From Ustulina deusta (taxonomy: Eukaryota; Ascomycota; Sordariomycetes; Xylariales; Xylariaceae): DNA of 64,000 nucleotides. Positions 37,017 through 49,716 of this stretch are shown here, in pieces; the stretch's first letter is position 1; each line of letters begins with the position of its first letter. The notes beneath the pieces were generated by a model that saw nothing but the letters and a program-made list of their open reading frames with translations, was not told the DNA's origin and did no database searches. Made by a program: the position numbers and the translations under genes. Location of the stretch: the NCBI GenBank assembly GCA_023159155.1, contig JAJNNX010000077.1, positions 62,001 through 126,000 on the forward strand. The letters are read 5' to 3'.

Positions 37017-38413
37017 AAAACTATATAAAGATTTAAAAAAAGTTTATATTTTTTAAAAAGTTATAATATATTATAAAATTTAAATAAAAAACTATATAAT
37101 AATTAAAAAAGACTTTAATAAAATTTTTAATTTTAATTATTTTTAACTATAAAATAAAATTTTAATTATATAATTTAATTAATAAAATAAGTTGTTTTTA
37201 TTAAGCTTTTTAATTTTAAAATTTATTAATATTTAACTATATATAATAGCTATAACTAAAAAAATGAACTATTTGTTAAAAAAAAGCTAGTAGTAATAAG
37301 TAGCAAATTATTATATGCTTTTTTATAAAATATATTTAATATAATAATGTTAGCTTAAAAAAAATAGTAAATAAAAAGAAATTATACAATTTTTTATTAT
37401 TAGAATTATTCTAGATTATTTAAAAATTTTAAACTAAAAAGATTATTTTAAAAAAAAAGTTTTAAAGTTTTTTTTAATAAATATATATTATAAAAAAATA
37501 AAAAAATATAGCTTTAATTTTTTTTTAATTTTTTCGTTTTATAAATTATAAATATATAAACTATATTAATAAATAATAGCTATAAAGCAATAATAAAAAC
37601 TAAATATAAAATAACTATATAGCTTAAAGCTAAGTTATTAAAAATATTAAGCTTTATTAAACAAAATAGTTTATTAATATAAAGTTTTTATAAAAATTAA
37701 ATATAATAATAATATAAAAAATGAAAAAAATTTAATAAAAACTATATAAACTTTTAAATATAAGCTAAATTATAAGCTTCTAAAAAAAGATTATTAGTTA
37801 ATTAAAAAAGAACTAATATAATTTATTAATAAAATTAAATTAAATTAAATATATTATATAAATCTAGTTATATAAGCTAACTAAACTTTAATACGCTATT
37901 TTAGCTATAGCTTATATAAATTAATTTATAAAAAATTATTAACTAAAGAAAATTTAAAACTATAAAACCTTTTTAATAATATAAATAAAATAATTATAAA
38001 TAAGCAAAAAAAAAACAGTACTAAAAAAGATTTATAAGAATATATATAAAATCTAAATATTACTTATAAAAAAAGTGCTTATATTACTATATAATATTTA
38101 ACTATTTATTAATAAATCTAATAATAAAAAGCTATTATATAAATAGCTAGAACTTTATAAAATTAAACAAATATTTAATTATAAAAAATATAAACTAAAA
38201 ACTTTATTAAAAAAATTTTTATAAATATAATTTTTAATAAAAAAGCTAAGAGTATTTATAAAAAATAAAAGAAAATATTATAAGCTTGCTAAACTAAAAC
38301 TAGATATTTAGACTATAAAAAAACTAGCTAATAAATTTATATTTAATAATAAATAAAATTAATTAATTAATTATTTTAAAATAATAAAATTATTAATTAT
38401 ACTATTAAATAAT
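37017..38413. other. RIPed spacer between two divergent LTR elements
   Basis: The 1.4 kb separate the 5' ends of two oppositely oriented elements. It is AT-rich with no readable frame. It may be the original target DNA or part of an older element. Confidence 0.4.
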
Positions 38414-38646
38414 TATTATAATTAGTCAAGTAAAACTTTTATAGCTAGTTTATTAATACTATAAAAAAGACTTTAAGCTAAAAAAGAAAAAAAAGAAAAA
38501 AAGTTAAAATTTATAAAATAGGTAAATATAAACTCTATATATATAGCTATAGAGTTATAGGTTAGTTTATATATAGATTTTCTATTTTATTACTATATAG
38601 GTCTAGAGTTTTTATAAGTTTTGCTAAAATTATACTAACTATTATA
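38414..38646 (+). repeat. LTR copy, 5' LTR of the plus-strand element
   Basis: It begins TATTATAATTAGTC (RIPed TGTTACGATTAGTC by comparison with the copy ending TAATCGTAACA) and ends ACTATTATA. It contains the GAAAAAAAAGAAAAAAAG-type purine tract and the CTATATATATAGCTATAGAG core. Confidence 0.7.
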
Positions 38647-41600
38647 TTATTATTTTTTAAAACTAAAAATTTAAATATAATTTTAACTTAATATTATTAA
38701 TAATATTAGATTTATATAGTTTTTTTATATTGTATTATTTTATTATTATTTTTATAATTATTTATAAATTTATTAGTTATTATTATATATATTTAATTTT
38801 ATAATTTTATAAAAAATTTTAAAGTTTTTTTATAAGTTTTATAAAATTAGTTAAGCTTAATTAACATATTTTTAAAAATTTAAACTATATATTAAATATT
38901 ATTAAGATTATAGCTTTTTTAAACAATTTAATATTATAACTTTTTATTTTTTTTATATATTTTTAACTAAAAATAATAATTAAATTTATTAAAATAAAAA
39001 GTTATTATTTGCTTTTTATAATTAGTTAGTATAAAATAGGGTTTTTATTTTATAAAAATTAAACAAATCAAAAATATAGCTAAATTTTTGTTTTTTTAAA
39101 ATTTTAAAAGATCTAATTAACTAGAAGTTTAATCTAATAATTAATATTTATATTACAAAGTTTAGTTTTTTTTTAAAAACTTTATTTTTTATTTTAAAAT
39201 TTATTAAGCATTTTTTTTTATTAATTTATAGCTTATATTGCTTTTATATAAAAGTTGCTATATTATATATTATTTTTTAAATGTTTTAGGTTTAATAAAC
39301 TAGTTTAAGCGTTTATTGCTTAATATTAAAATTTATAATAGTTTTGCTAATATTTACTATTAAAAAGTTTTATATTTGAATTTTTATTGCTATTTTTAGT
39401 AATAATATATTAATTAATAAATATTATAAAAAATTATATATAAAATTTAAAATAAAAAAATAAATATTTTAATTGTTTTAATATTTATTAATATAAAAAT
39501 AAAGTTATTAGTCTAGTTTTTAATTAATTAATTTTATTATTTTTTAAGTTTAAAAATAGTAAATATTATTAAAATAGTGCTTAATACTTATAAAACTATT
39601 AATTATTATTATAAATTTAAAAATAAATAGTTGTATATTATTTAATATTTTTATTATTTATTATTATATATTGCTATATTATAATTAATATAAATAATAA
39701 ATAAATAAAATTAAAAGTTTTATTTTATAATATTTTTTTTTTTTTATAATTATAATAATTATATATATATTATTTATAATTATGTTTTAAATAAAACTAA
39801 TAATATTTTTGTTTTAATATTTTAATATATAATAATTAAAAATATATAAACTTTTTAAATTAAAGCTATATAAAAAAAAAGATTTTTATGTAAAATAATT
39901 TTAAGTATATATAGTTTTTTATTTTTATTTTTTAGATCTTATAGCTAGTTTTTTTGTTTAATTAAGTTTATTAGATTAGCTTTTTAAAAAATATTAAATA
40001 AAAAGTTTATAATTAATATAAGACTTAATATTTTATTAAGTAGGACTAATACTATTATTTTTTTTTTGTTTTTTTAGTTTTAATTATAAAAAATTTAGCT
40101 ATTTTTTTAAATAAAATATTAGCTATTATTTTTTTTTGTTCTAATTAATATTAAAAAATAATATTAAAGTTTAATAAAAAGTTAGGTTAATATATTTATT
40201 ATATTAATAAAATTTATTTATTTAAAAAATATAATAAAGCTTAATAATTAATTATTATAAATAATTTATTTTTAAAAAGCTTTAAGTAATAATATTTTAA
40301 AATTTATATTATTATTAAAAGTTTATAGTTTTAAATTAAGTAAGTTTGTTTAGTTAATATTATTATTTTAAAAAAATATTTTATAAGTTTTTAAGTTATA
40401 TTTCTTTATTATTATTAAATAATTTCTTTTATTATATTATATAAAATATTTGTTTTTATTTATATTAATTAGCTAGGCTTAAAAAAAGCTAAAATAAATA
40501 CTTTATATATTAGTAGTTTTATATATTTAAAAATTTATTTTTATTTTAGTTCTATTATAAATAGCTTATTTTTTTTTAGTAATTAATTTAAAAAAATAAT
40601 AATTTTACTAATATAATAAGTAAATATATAAATATAATTATAAAGCTTAAAAAATAACTAGATTAATTTAATATTTTTAAAATTATTAAAGTTTTAATTT
40701 AAAATTGCTTAAATTTTTATAAGATTAATTTTAATTTTAATTTTAGCTTTTATAACTATTTTTAAATAATTAATAATAAATATATTAAAACAAAATTTTC
40801 TAATATTTTTTTAATATTTAGTTTAATATAAATAATAAATTATTTTTTTATAATAGGTTAAATATTATCTTTTAGTTTTAAAATAAATTAAAATATTATT
40901 TATATAAACATTTATAAATTTATTTAAAAATTTTTAGATTTATATATTAATAAAAACTTACTACTAAGCAGGTTTTATTTTTAAACTAAATAATAAAACT
41001 TTTTTTTAAATAAAATAAACTATATAAATATTTAATATTAATAAGTCCTAAAAAATTTTTTATTATTATTAAGTTCTAGTATTATATTAAATTTTAGTTA
41101 TAATAAAAGTAAAGTTTTAGATTTTTTTTTAAAAAAAAATCTTTTTAAATATAATAGCTAAAAAACTAAAAAGCTTTGCATTAATTTTATATATTTAAAA
41201 GTTTTTTATAGTATTATTTAGTTAATTTAAATTTATTTTTTTAATAAAATATTAATTATTTTTAAGTTTTTTTTTAAATAGTTTAATATAATTATTTTTA
41301 ATTATTATAAATTTAATTATAATAAACTTTTTTAAAGTTTTTTTAGATAGTTATTTTTATTTATTTTAATAAAAATAATTCTAAAAATTTTATATAATTT
41401 TTTTAATAGTAGCTTAGTTTTTTTTTTTTTTTTAAATTATTATATAGATTTTTTTTGTTTTAGGTTTAAAAGTTTTAAGTTTTTTTTAAGTTTTTTAGTT
41501 TTAGTTATTTTTAAAAAATTGTTTTAATATTTAATAATATTTTTTAACGCTTAATTATATTAATTAATATTTTATTATATTTTTAAGTTTATATTTTATT

Positions 41601-43469
41601 ATTTATAGCTAAAAAGTTTAAATATAATTATTAATAAAAATTAAACTAATAAAAATTAATTATTTAATTAAATTAATTATTATTTTTAGGTTTTTATTAA
41701 ACTATTTTATTTTATTAATAATTTAATATTAATAATAATATTATAATTAAAATTAATAATTTAAAATATTTAGTTTTTAAATTATTAATTATTAATTTTT
41801 ATAATATATATTAAATATTTATAAATTTTATTAATTATTTTGCTTTAATAGTTATAAAATTTTTAAAGTTTAGCTTAATAAACTATTTTTATTTTTAATT
41901 ATTACTTAATTATTAAAAAAATATAAACTTTAGTATTATATAAAATTTTTATTTTTATTTTAATATTATTAATTTATAATTAACTAAATATTTTAAAAAT
42001 AATTAATTTATTTTAGTTATATATTTTAATTAAAATAAATAAAAAAACTAATAAAAAAACTTTTATTAGTTTTATTTATTTTTTAAGTTAAATAAATTAT
42101 TAAAATTATTTTTGTTATAAATTTTTTTTATTAGTTAAACATTTAAATTTTTAAATTTTTAGTTAAAATAATTAATTAATAAGTCCTTTTTTTATTATAA
42201 ATAAAATAGATCTCATTATTTTAATAGGCTTTTTTTTTTTATAATTAGCGTTTATTTTAATTATTTTAAAATAAATATTTTAAAACTTTTAAAGTTAGCT
42301 AAAAATTAACAAATAAGTTTGCTAAAAACTTAATTATTTAAATTAGATTTTTGTTTAGTTAAACTAATAAGTTTAATTTATTAATAGTTTTTATAAGCTT
42401 GTTTAATATTGTATATTAATTTAATAATTTTATTAATAAATAATTTATAAAAAATATTTAAATTTATATAAAAATAGTTTTATAATTTATATTTTTATTA
42501 TAATTTACCAAATTAATATTTTTAAGCTAAACTATTAAATATAAAAATAAACTTATTAATATTTTTATTAGTTTTATATATATAAACTTAGAATATTTTA
42601 TAAATAATAATTATTTAATTAAAATTATAATAAATTATTAATAAAGCTTAAATTATTTTAGTAATATTATTAAATAGTTTTTTAGTTAAATAAAAATATA
42701 TTTTTATTAATTTTTTAGTATATTTTTTTAATTAGTTTATAATATATTAAAATTAGCTATTTTTAGTTTAAAACATAGTAATATTTTTATTTAGTTTTTT
42801 TATTAGCTTATAAACTTAATTATTAAATAAAGTTTTATTTTTTATAAATTTACTAAGATTAGTTTTTTATATTTTAGCTTTTTTAATATAAATAAAGTTT
42901 AAAACATTAAAAAATAAACTAATAAAACTAAAAAATTTAAAATTAATACTTTTAAATATATTTTTTATTATTAAATTATAATTATTTTTTAAAAGTATTA
43001 AAATAAACGTATTAAAAAATTAACGCTTTATTTTTTTAATTTATTAAAAAAGTTCTATTAAAACTAATATAAAATTATGAACTTATTTAGCTATAACATT
43101 TATTAATATATTTTTAAATATATTATTTATTTTAAATTGTTTTAGTTCTAGTTTAAATTTTAGGTTTTTAAGTTTTAATTTTTAATTTTTTTTAGATTTT
43201 TTTTTAAGTATTAGTTCGCTTAAAATGTTTATAAAAAAAAATTTTTTAAATGATTTAATAATAAAAAACTAGCTATATTTAAAAGTTAAAATTATTTTAA
43301 TTATTTAAAAACTAAAATTAAAATAAAAATATTTAAAGTTAAGTTTTTTATAAATTATTAGTTTTTAAATAATATAAAAATTAAAAGTTTTATTAAAGTT
43401 TTATTAAAGTTAGGTTTATATTATAAAATATATAATTTTTTATATTAAATATATAACTAAAAAAAAAAG

Positions 43470-43539
43470 TTTATTTATTTTATTGCTATATAGGTCTAGA
43501 GTTTTTGCAGGTCTTGCTAAGACTATACTAACTATTATA
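43470..43539 (+). repeat. Partial LTR (last third)
   Basis: It contains only TTGCTATATAGGTCTAGAG and the sequence through ACTATTATA. This copy keeps more C and G (GCAGGTCTTGCTAAGAC) than its sisters, so it is useful for recovering the ancestral LTR. Confidence 0.55.
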
Positions 43540-46500
43540 GTAATAATATTATTAAAAAACTAAAATCTTTTATTAGTTAACTAATTATTAATACTTAAGA
43601 GCTAATATAAATATTTATATTTCGATTTTTTAATTTAGCTATTAAAACTTTAAAAAATATTCTAAAAGATTTATTATTATATTTTTTATATTAATATATT
43701 TTAATTAAAGTCTTTTTTTTTAAAATCTATATATATTTTATAGCTTATTATTTTTATAGTAGTACTTTAATTTTATAATTATTATATACTTTTAATTTTT
43801 GTTTATAAAATATTTTATTATATTATTAATATATTTTTTTAAAATTTTAATTATTAATTAATTATATTAATTATTAAAAAAGCTTTTAATGTTTATAATA
43901 AATATAATATATATGGGATACTTTTTTATTGCTATGTTTATATAGTTAGAAATAAATATAACTTTTATTTTATTAGTATTTTTATTAAAATATAGTTGTT
44001 TTTTATATAATAAAAAAATATTAAGTTTAGATTCAAAATATTAAAATCTTAATATATTATTTTTAAAGGCTAAAAAGCTAGGTTAGTTAATTTTTTTATT
44101 AAAGCAAGCTTAAATATAGCAAGCAAAACAAGCTAAAATATTATAGAGCTACTTAAATAAATAGCTAAAGTTTTTATAAAAAGCTAAAATAAACTAATTA
44201 ATTAGTAAAAATATAAAAAGTATTAAAATAGTTATTTTTTAAAGCATAAAAAACCTAAAAATTAAACAAAGTTCAAATTTATAATAAAATAACTAAAAAG
44301 AAAAAGTAAAAATAAAAAAAACTACTTAATTAAAATATAAAACTACATAATTTTTATTTTTTAAGTTTAGTTTTATTATATTTTTAATATTTTGGTTAGT
44401 TTTTATTTTAAGTATTAAAAATCTAGGTTAAAAAATGCTATATTTATAAACCATAATAACTAAAGCAATATAATATAATAAATTAATAAAAAAAGCTAGT
44501 TTTTTAAACATATAAAATTAAAAATAATTATAACTACTACTACTTAATTTAAATAATTATAATATTTTTTTTTATTACTTTTCAGTTCTAGTAATTCTTT
44601 TATGAAAGTTTTTATAGTAAGCTTAAGCTTTAAACAAATTAAAAATAAAGCTTATTTATAATATTCTTTTTGTTTTTTTTTTTAACTTTAATTTTAATAC
44701 TTTTTTAATAAATTTTCTAATAAGCTAGTTAAAAAAATATATTATATAGATTATTTTTCTAGTTTATTTGCTAGTTATTTTTACTAACTTATTAAAAAAA
44801 AACTAAATATTATAAAAAAGTTTTTTAATATTAAATTTTTACTAAGCTTTTTAATTTTTTATATTATTGTTAAATTTATAAAAAAGGCAGTAATAATTTT
44901 AAATAATAAATATATAATTTATATATGTTTTATTTTTTTATTTTATAATTAATTAATAAATAAAATATAGCTTAATATAATAAATAAAATTAGATTTAAT
45001 AAAAAGCTTTTTATATTACTAATATAAAATAGTTTGTTAAATATTAAATAACTAAATAAAAAAAGCAATAAAGTATTACTAATTAGTTAAGAACTAAAAA
45101 AAAAATTTTTTTAAAAAAACTTTGTTTTAGCTTTAATAAATAATAGCTTAAACTAAAGCTTTATTTTTTTTTCTATAATTATTTTAAGTACTAAAATAAC
45201 TTTTTTATAAGTATAGTTTTTTTAAAAAATTGCTATATTAGATTTGTTTGAAAATATTGAATAAAAATTAAACTAAAAAATCTTTATTAAATAAAAACTA
45301 AGTACTAATTTTTATTATTTTTTAATAAAGCAGAATATAATAGATTTTATAATAAGTTTTATTAATTGTTTAAGTTTTATTTTTTTTATTTTTTTATCAA
45401 TTTACTTTTTTAGCTAAAGTTATTATTTATAATAATTGCTATATTTTTTTTATAAAGTTCTAGTATATTATAAATAATAAAAAGTAGTGTGTATTTATAT
45501 TTATAAAATTATAATAAAAATAAAAATAAATAAATAAATAATAAGCTAGAATAAAGCAGTTAAAGCTAAAAGTATAAGTTAGCTAAAATAAGTTAATAAA
45601 TAAAGTATTAATATATAAATTCTTTTTAAAAAAAATTAATATATTAGCAAAACTTTTTTATAAATATTTAAATAAATTATTATTATACTAGTAGATCTAT
45701 ACTATTATAACTTTTTTTAAAATAATAAATTTAATAACTTATGTTTAAAAATTATATAAGTAATAAAAACTTTTTTAATTAATAGTTTATTTTTTATATT
45801 TATATTTATTAACCTTTTTATTTTTTTTAATTATTTATAATATTTATATATGTTTATTTTATTTATTTATTAGTATTAATATTATTAAATATACTTAATT
45901 ATAAATTTTTTTTTTTATATTATAACTTTTTATAATAATATTAGAATGTTTGCTAGCAAGCTATTTAATATATTAGCTTATAATTTTTAAATATTTATTA
46001 AAAATATTTATAAATATTATTTAAACTAAAAAAAAAAGATATAATTATATAAAAAAAATTTATTATTAAATATATTAAAACTTTTTTTTAAAATATTAAA
46101 TTATTTGAGCTTTTAGTAAAATATTTATTTTAATACTTAATAAGCAATAAAAATAAAAATAAAAATAATATAGTTATATAGTGCTTTAATATAAAGCTTA
46201 AAAACTTTTTAAAATATATATATTTTTTTTAAATTAATATAACATTTAAAATTTTTAATTAAAAACTAAATAATTTAAACTATTAAATAATTATTAAAAA
46301 TAAATTTTAATATAAATATTATTAAAGATTTAATTTTTATATTTATTTTTAGTTTAAATTTTAATCCTAAATATTTAAATATATATAAAATATTATATAG
46401 CTTTATATTTTTAATAAATTAAATATTTTAAAGCTATTTAAAGTTTATATAATTTTTTTATTAATATAATAAAAATAAAAAATAAAATAGTAGTTTTATA

Positions 46501-48097
46501 GCTTTAGTTTTAATAGTTAAAATAATATAGTATTTTTTTACTACTAAGTTTTGCTTAAATAATAAATAAAAAGTATTTAATATAAAATTTATAACATATA
46601 AAAACTTAATAATATATTATGAAAACTATAATATATAAAAAATTATTTAATTATTAATATAAATATTTTGTTTAATTAATAAATATTTAAAAGTTTTTAA
46701 ACTTTAAGTTAAGCGTTTATATAACCCGGAATAATAAGCTAGTTTTACTTAAAATATAAAATTATACTAAATAAAACATTTAAACTAAGCAGTTTTTTAA
46801 TTATTATATATAATATTAATAATTTTTTTAAAGCTTTAAATATATATATATTTTTTACCTAATAAATATTTAAAGTATATACTATATAAAAATAATTATT
46901 TTATTTAAATAACTAAAACTTAAATATTTATAAACTATTATTATTTTAATAAAAAAAAATAACTAAAAATAAAAACTTTATATTATATATTTAAAAAATA
47001 TATTAATTAAGCTTTAAAAAAAATAATAGTTTAATAAAAATAAAAATAAACCTTTTTTAAAGTTTTATAATATTAATTAAACCTAAAATATATAAATAAA
47101 TTTAAGCTTTTCATTTCTACTTATAAAAAAATATATTAATAATAATTATGAAATTATTATTTTAATTAATATTATTACTTATATTGCTTATTTTTTTAAT
47201 TTAGTACCGAAAAGTTCTAAAAATATTTAAAAAATAAGCTAATAATTATTATTAGTCTAAACTTGCTATATTAATCAAATAGCTCTTTTTTATTCAATTA
47301 TTAATATATAAAGAATTATTTAATTAAATAAAATTATATATTATTATATAATATAACATACATTTAATAAATTTAATAAACAATTATATTAGCTTAAAAT
47401 TAATAAGTAGCTCTAAACATTTATTTTAAAACATAAAAGCAAAAAATATTAGCAAAATAAATATAAAAGCTTTTTTATTATAAAACATTAATAATAACTT
47501 TTTTAATATATAATTTAAAAAAAATTATAATTAAATATTAGTTAAGCAATATAAAATAATTAGTAAGTTTAATTTTATATTTTATTATAGTTTAAGTTTA
47601 TTTTTAATTTTTAAATCTTAAAAAAAAATTTAAAATTATATAAGCTTTTTAAATTGCTAGCAATTATTTTTTTATTAAAAAATCTTATTATAAATAATAT
47701 AAAAAGTCCTTAAAAAAAGTATATAATTAATAATACTTTTTATAATATATTATCTTTTATATTTTTAAAATAGTTTTTAAAAAAAAAGTATATAATTTTA
47801 AAAATAATAAGTATTAGTTATTATATAAATAACCTAGTAAAAAATAAAAACAATTAAAAAAAAAGCTAATATTTATATACCTTAATAAATAAATAAAATA
47901 AAATTAGTATAATAAAAATATTAAAGCACTAAAAAAAGTTAAAACTAAAAAAAAATAAACTAGTTTAATAAAACTAAATAATTATAATAAAAGATTTAAA
48001 TACTAAAAAGTAAAAAATAAAGTATATATACTATTATAATTACTATTTATTTTTTGTTTAATTAAGTTAAAAATAAAAATATTTATATTTTAACTAG

Positions 48098-48425
48098 AAA
48101 AAATTAAAGTAGTATAATTAGATTATATAAGTAATTATTTATTTAAGTTATATAGTAACTATGCTAATAAAAAAAAATTAAAACATTATAAGAAATATTT
48201 TTAATAATAGCTAGTAAACTATTATTAAAGCATATATAAATTAATAAAAATTAATTTTTTAATATTTAGTATGCTTAATTAATAGATTTTCTTCGAAATA
48301 ATAATAACTACTATATTGGGACCATCTATGAGTAGTTATTTATAGGTGTCCACTTCATTATAGAATATGTAGTCTTTCTGTTCGAAGACTAGGCCTTCTG
48401 ATGTTAGCCGTATGACGTCCTTACT
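48098..48425. repeat. Right copy of the direct repeat bounding the large AT block
   Basis: It matches 22537-22930. Here the left part is RIPed and the right part (after about 48290) is normal and coding. See the left copy for the shared blocks. Confidence 0.7.
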
Positions 48426-48840
48426 GAATAGAATCTCGACTGGACACAGCGGTATCCATCGATCATGATGTGCTGCACCATTTCCGTATTTTTTGGTGGA
48501 TTCTAAGAACAGAATTTCAAGAGGTATGGTTTCCAACTTGAAAATTATTGATCTCATCCGCTCTGGTGCTTCAGTATTCTGTGAAATGAAGTCGGCATGA
48601 AAGCCGGCAAGATTTGCAACAATTTTGAACAGGTCCTCGGACTCCGTAGTGCTGCGTGATTAAAGGGCATGCCATGCCTCACGGAACTTCTCCTCCTAGT
48701 CAAGTATTGCTTCAGTACTAGCCAGGGAATACGAGCCATCGCTCCCAGCGACGTGCCTGCGCCTATTGAAAAGCGGACACTTCTGACTACTTCGTAATGC
48801 AGAAAACCTCCGACCATAGTATTATTGGTAGTTAATACCT
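48336..48840 (-). pseudogene. C-terminal fragment of a HET-domain protein, with nonsense codons
   Basis: The minus-strand translation reads EEKFREAWHAL, stop, SRSTTESEDLFKIVANLAG, then ERMRSIIFKLETIPLEILF and DRWIPLCPVEILF. This resembles the region downstream of the HET domain in large fungal HET proteins, which end in HHDRWxPxxP-like text. TAA at 48660-48662 replaces an expected Gln. TAG at 48696-48698 replaces an expected Trp before EEKF. Both fit C-to-T or G-to-A changes. The HET domain itself is absent. Known: HET proteins trigger incompatibility cell death. Inferred: an RIP-damaged fragment. I am fairly sure that it is broken and less sure of the family. Confidence 0.55.
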
Positions 48841-48866
48841 TAGCATTCCGATGTGAACTACTCCAT

Positions 48867-49690
48867 CTATTCTGCAACATCAACGCCATCTACAACTGCG
48901 ACAGGCTCCTGAACAGTGCGAATCCTAAAGTTCAAAGAAACCCAGTCTTCCCGTTCCACAGAAAGCCCGTATTCGTGAACTGGGTCAACGCCACTACGAT
49001 CGTGGCAGTCGTCCAAGCTCTGCATCTCCAGCGATGCGAAAGAAGTTGGTTTGCTGGTGAGGATCGATTTGATTGTATCCTCGCAGCTCGATAAGCCTCG
49101 TTGCACAAGCTCTGGCGGAACCACTAATAGCCGAAACTTTCTTGTCAATTCTCCCGTATAGCCCTCGGCCAGATCCCGCCGAGGTACCACGCTGTAGCTT
49201 GCGCTCTGTATGTTTTTGACCTGGCCAAGGGGACCCAAGTTATAGATGTGGATGTAAAGATCCACGGTTCCTGTATTTTCAATAGTCAGAGATAGCTTGG
49301 ACCCATTTGTGGCGTTGATCATGGTCCCGGGCAGGACTCTATTCCCGGCCTGGTCTGTTATCGAAACCCGGTATCATCCTTCGAAGGGGACATCGCCCGA
49401 TTTGTTAGCCAAATCTCTAACGAGTTGGTACTTAGCCAGCCGCTCGGCGATATCGAGCACCCGGCTTGGGCTCATCACCAAATTTTCACTGCCCATACTA
49501 GTCGACGTGCATTCGGTCTCTTGGCCGGACATGTTGTCCCTAATTCGGTAGATACCACTGCTCTCGTCTGCAAATATGCGAAAGGCAAACGGATCAAGCC
49601 TTTTAGAGCTGATGTCTTGGGGCAGTCTAATTGCACCCGGACAAAATCGGCCTACCAAGCGCAGTAAGGCAGCAATCCGTCATGTATGTA
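48867..49690 (-). pseudogene. C-terminal part of a fungal caspase-like protein, one in-frame TGA
   Basis: One continuous frame reads from RLVGRFCPGAIRL through VLDIAERLAKYQLVRDL and SLTIENTGTVDLYIHIYNLG to SLNFRIRTVQEP. It is interrupted once by TGA at 49374-49376, in GDVPFEG-stop-YRVSITDQAG. CGA to TGA would explain it. The N-T-G-x-x-D-L-Y-I-H-I-Y-N-L-G-P motif is typical of the beta-rich C-terminal domain that follows the caspase (C14) domain in many ascomycete proteins. The protease domain is missing, because the frame begins where the opposing DUF6594 gene starts. So this is a 5'-truncated copy. Confidence 0.7.
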
Positions 49691-49716
49691 CTACAGCACC
49701 GGCTAATAAAATATAG

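Larger units (their letters stand above)
38414..43539 (+). mobile_element. RIPed LTR retrotransposon, plus strand, with truncated 3' LTR
   Basis: The 5' LTR is at 38414-38646. Internal sequence follows that is the reverse of the minus-strand element. A partial 3' LTR (about 43470-43539) has lost its first two thirds by an internal deletion. The flanking bases are ATAAT before and GTAAT after, compatible with one 5-bp duplication in which a single G became A. Length is 5.1 kb. Confidence 0.65.
22740..48300. repeat. Large AT-rich RIP-degraded block
   Basis: About 25.6 kb is nearly pure A and T with no open frame of note, which is the RIP signature. Within it I can place one minus-strand LTR element (31372-37016), one plus-strand element (38414-43539), a truncated plus copy (about 23510-27071) and a minisatellite (25283-25686). 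The segments 27072-31371, 37017-38413 and 43540-48097 are equally mutated and belong to something I cannot identify. No host gene is recognisable anywhere in it. Confidence 0.9.

Noticed and set aside
22740..48300. Possibility that the AT-rich block is mitochondrial DNA
   Set aside because: There are no rRNA, tRNA or respiratory-chain frames. LTR pairs with target duplications and a transition signature explain the composition.
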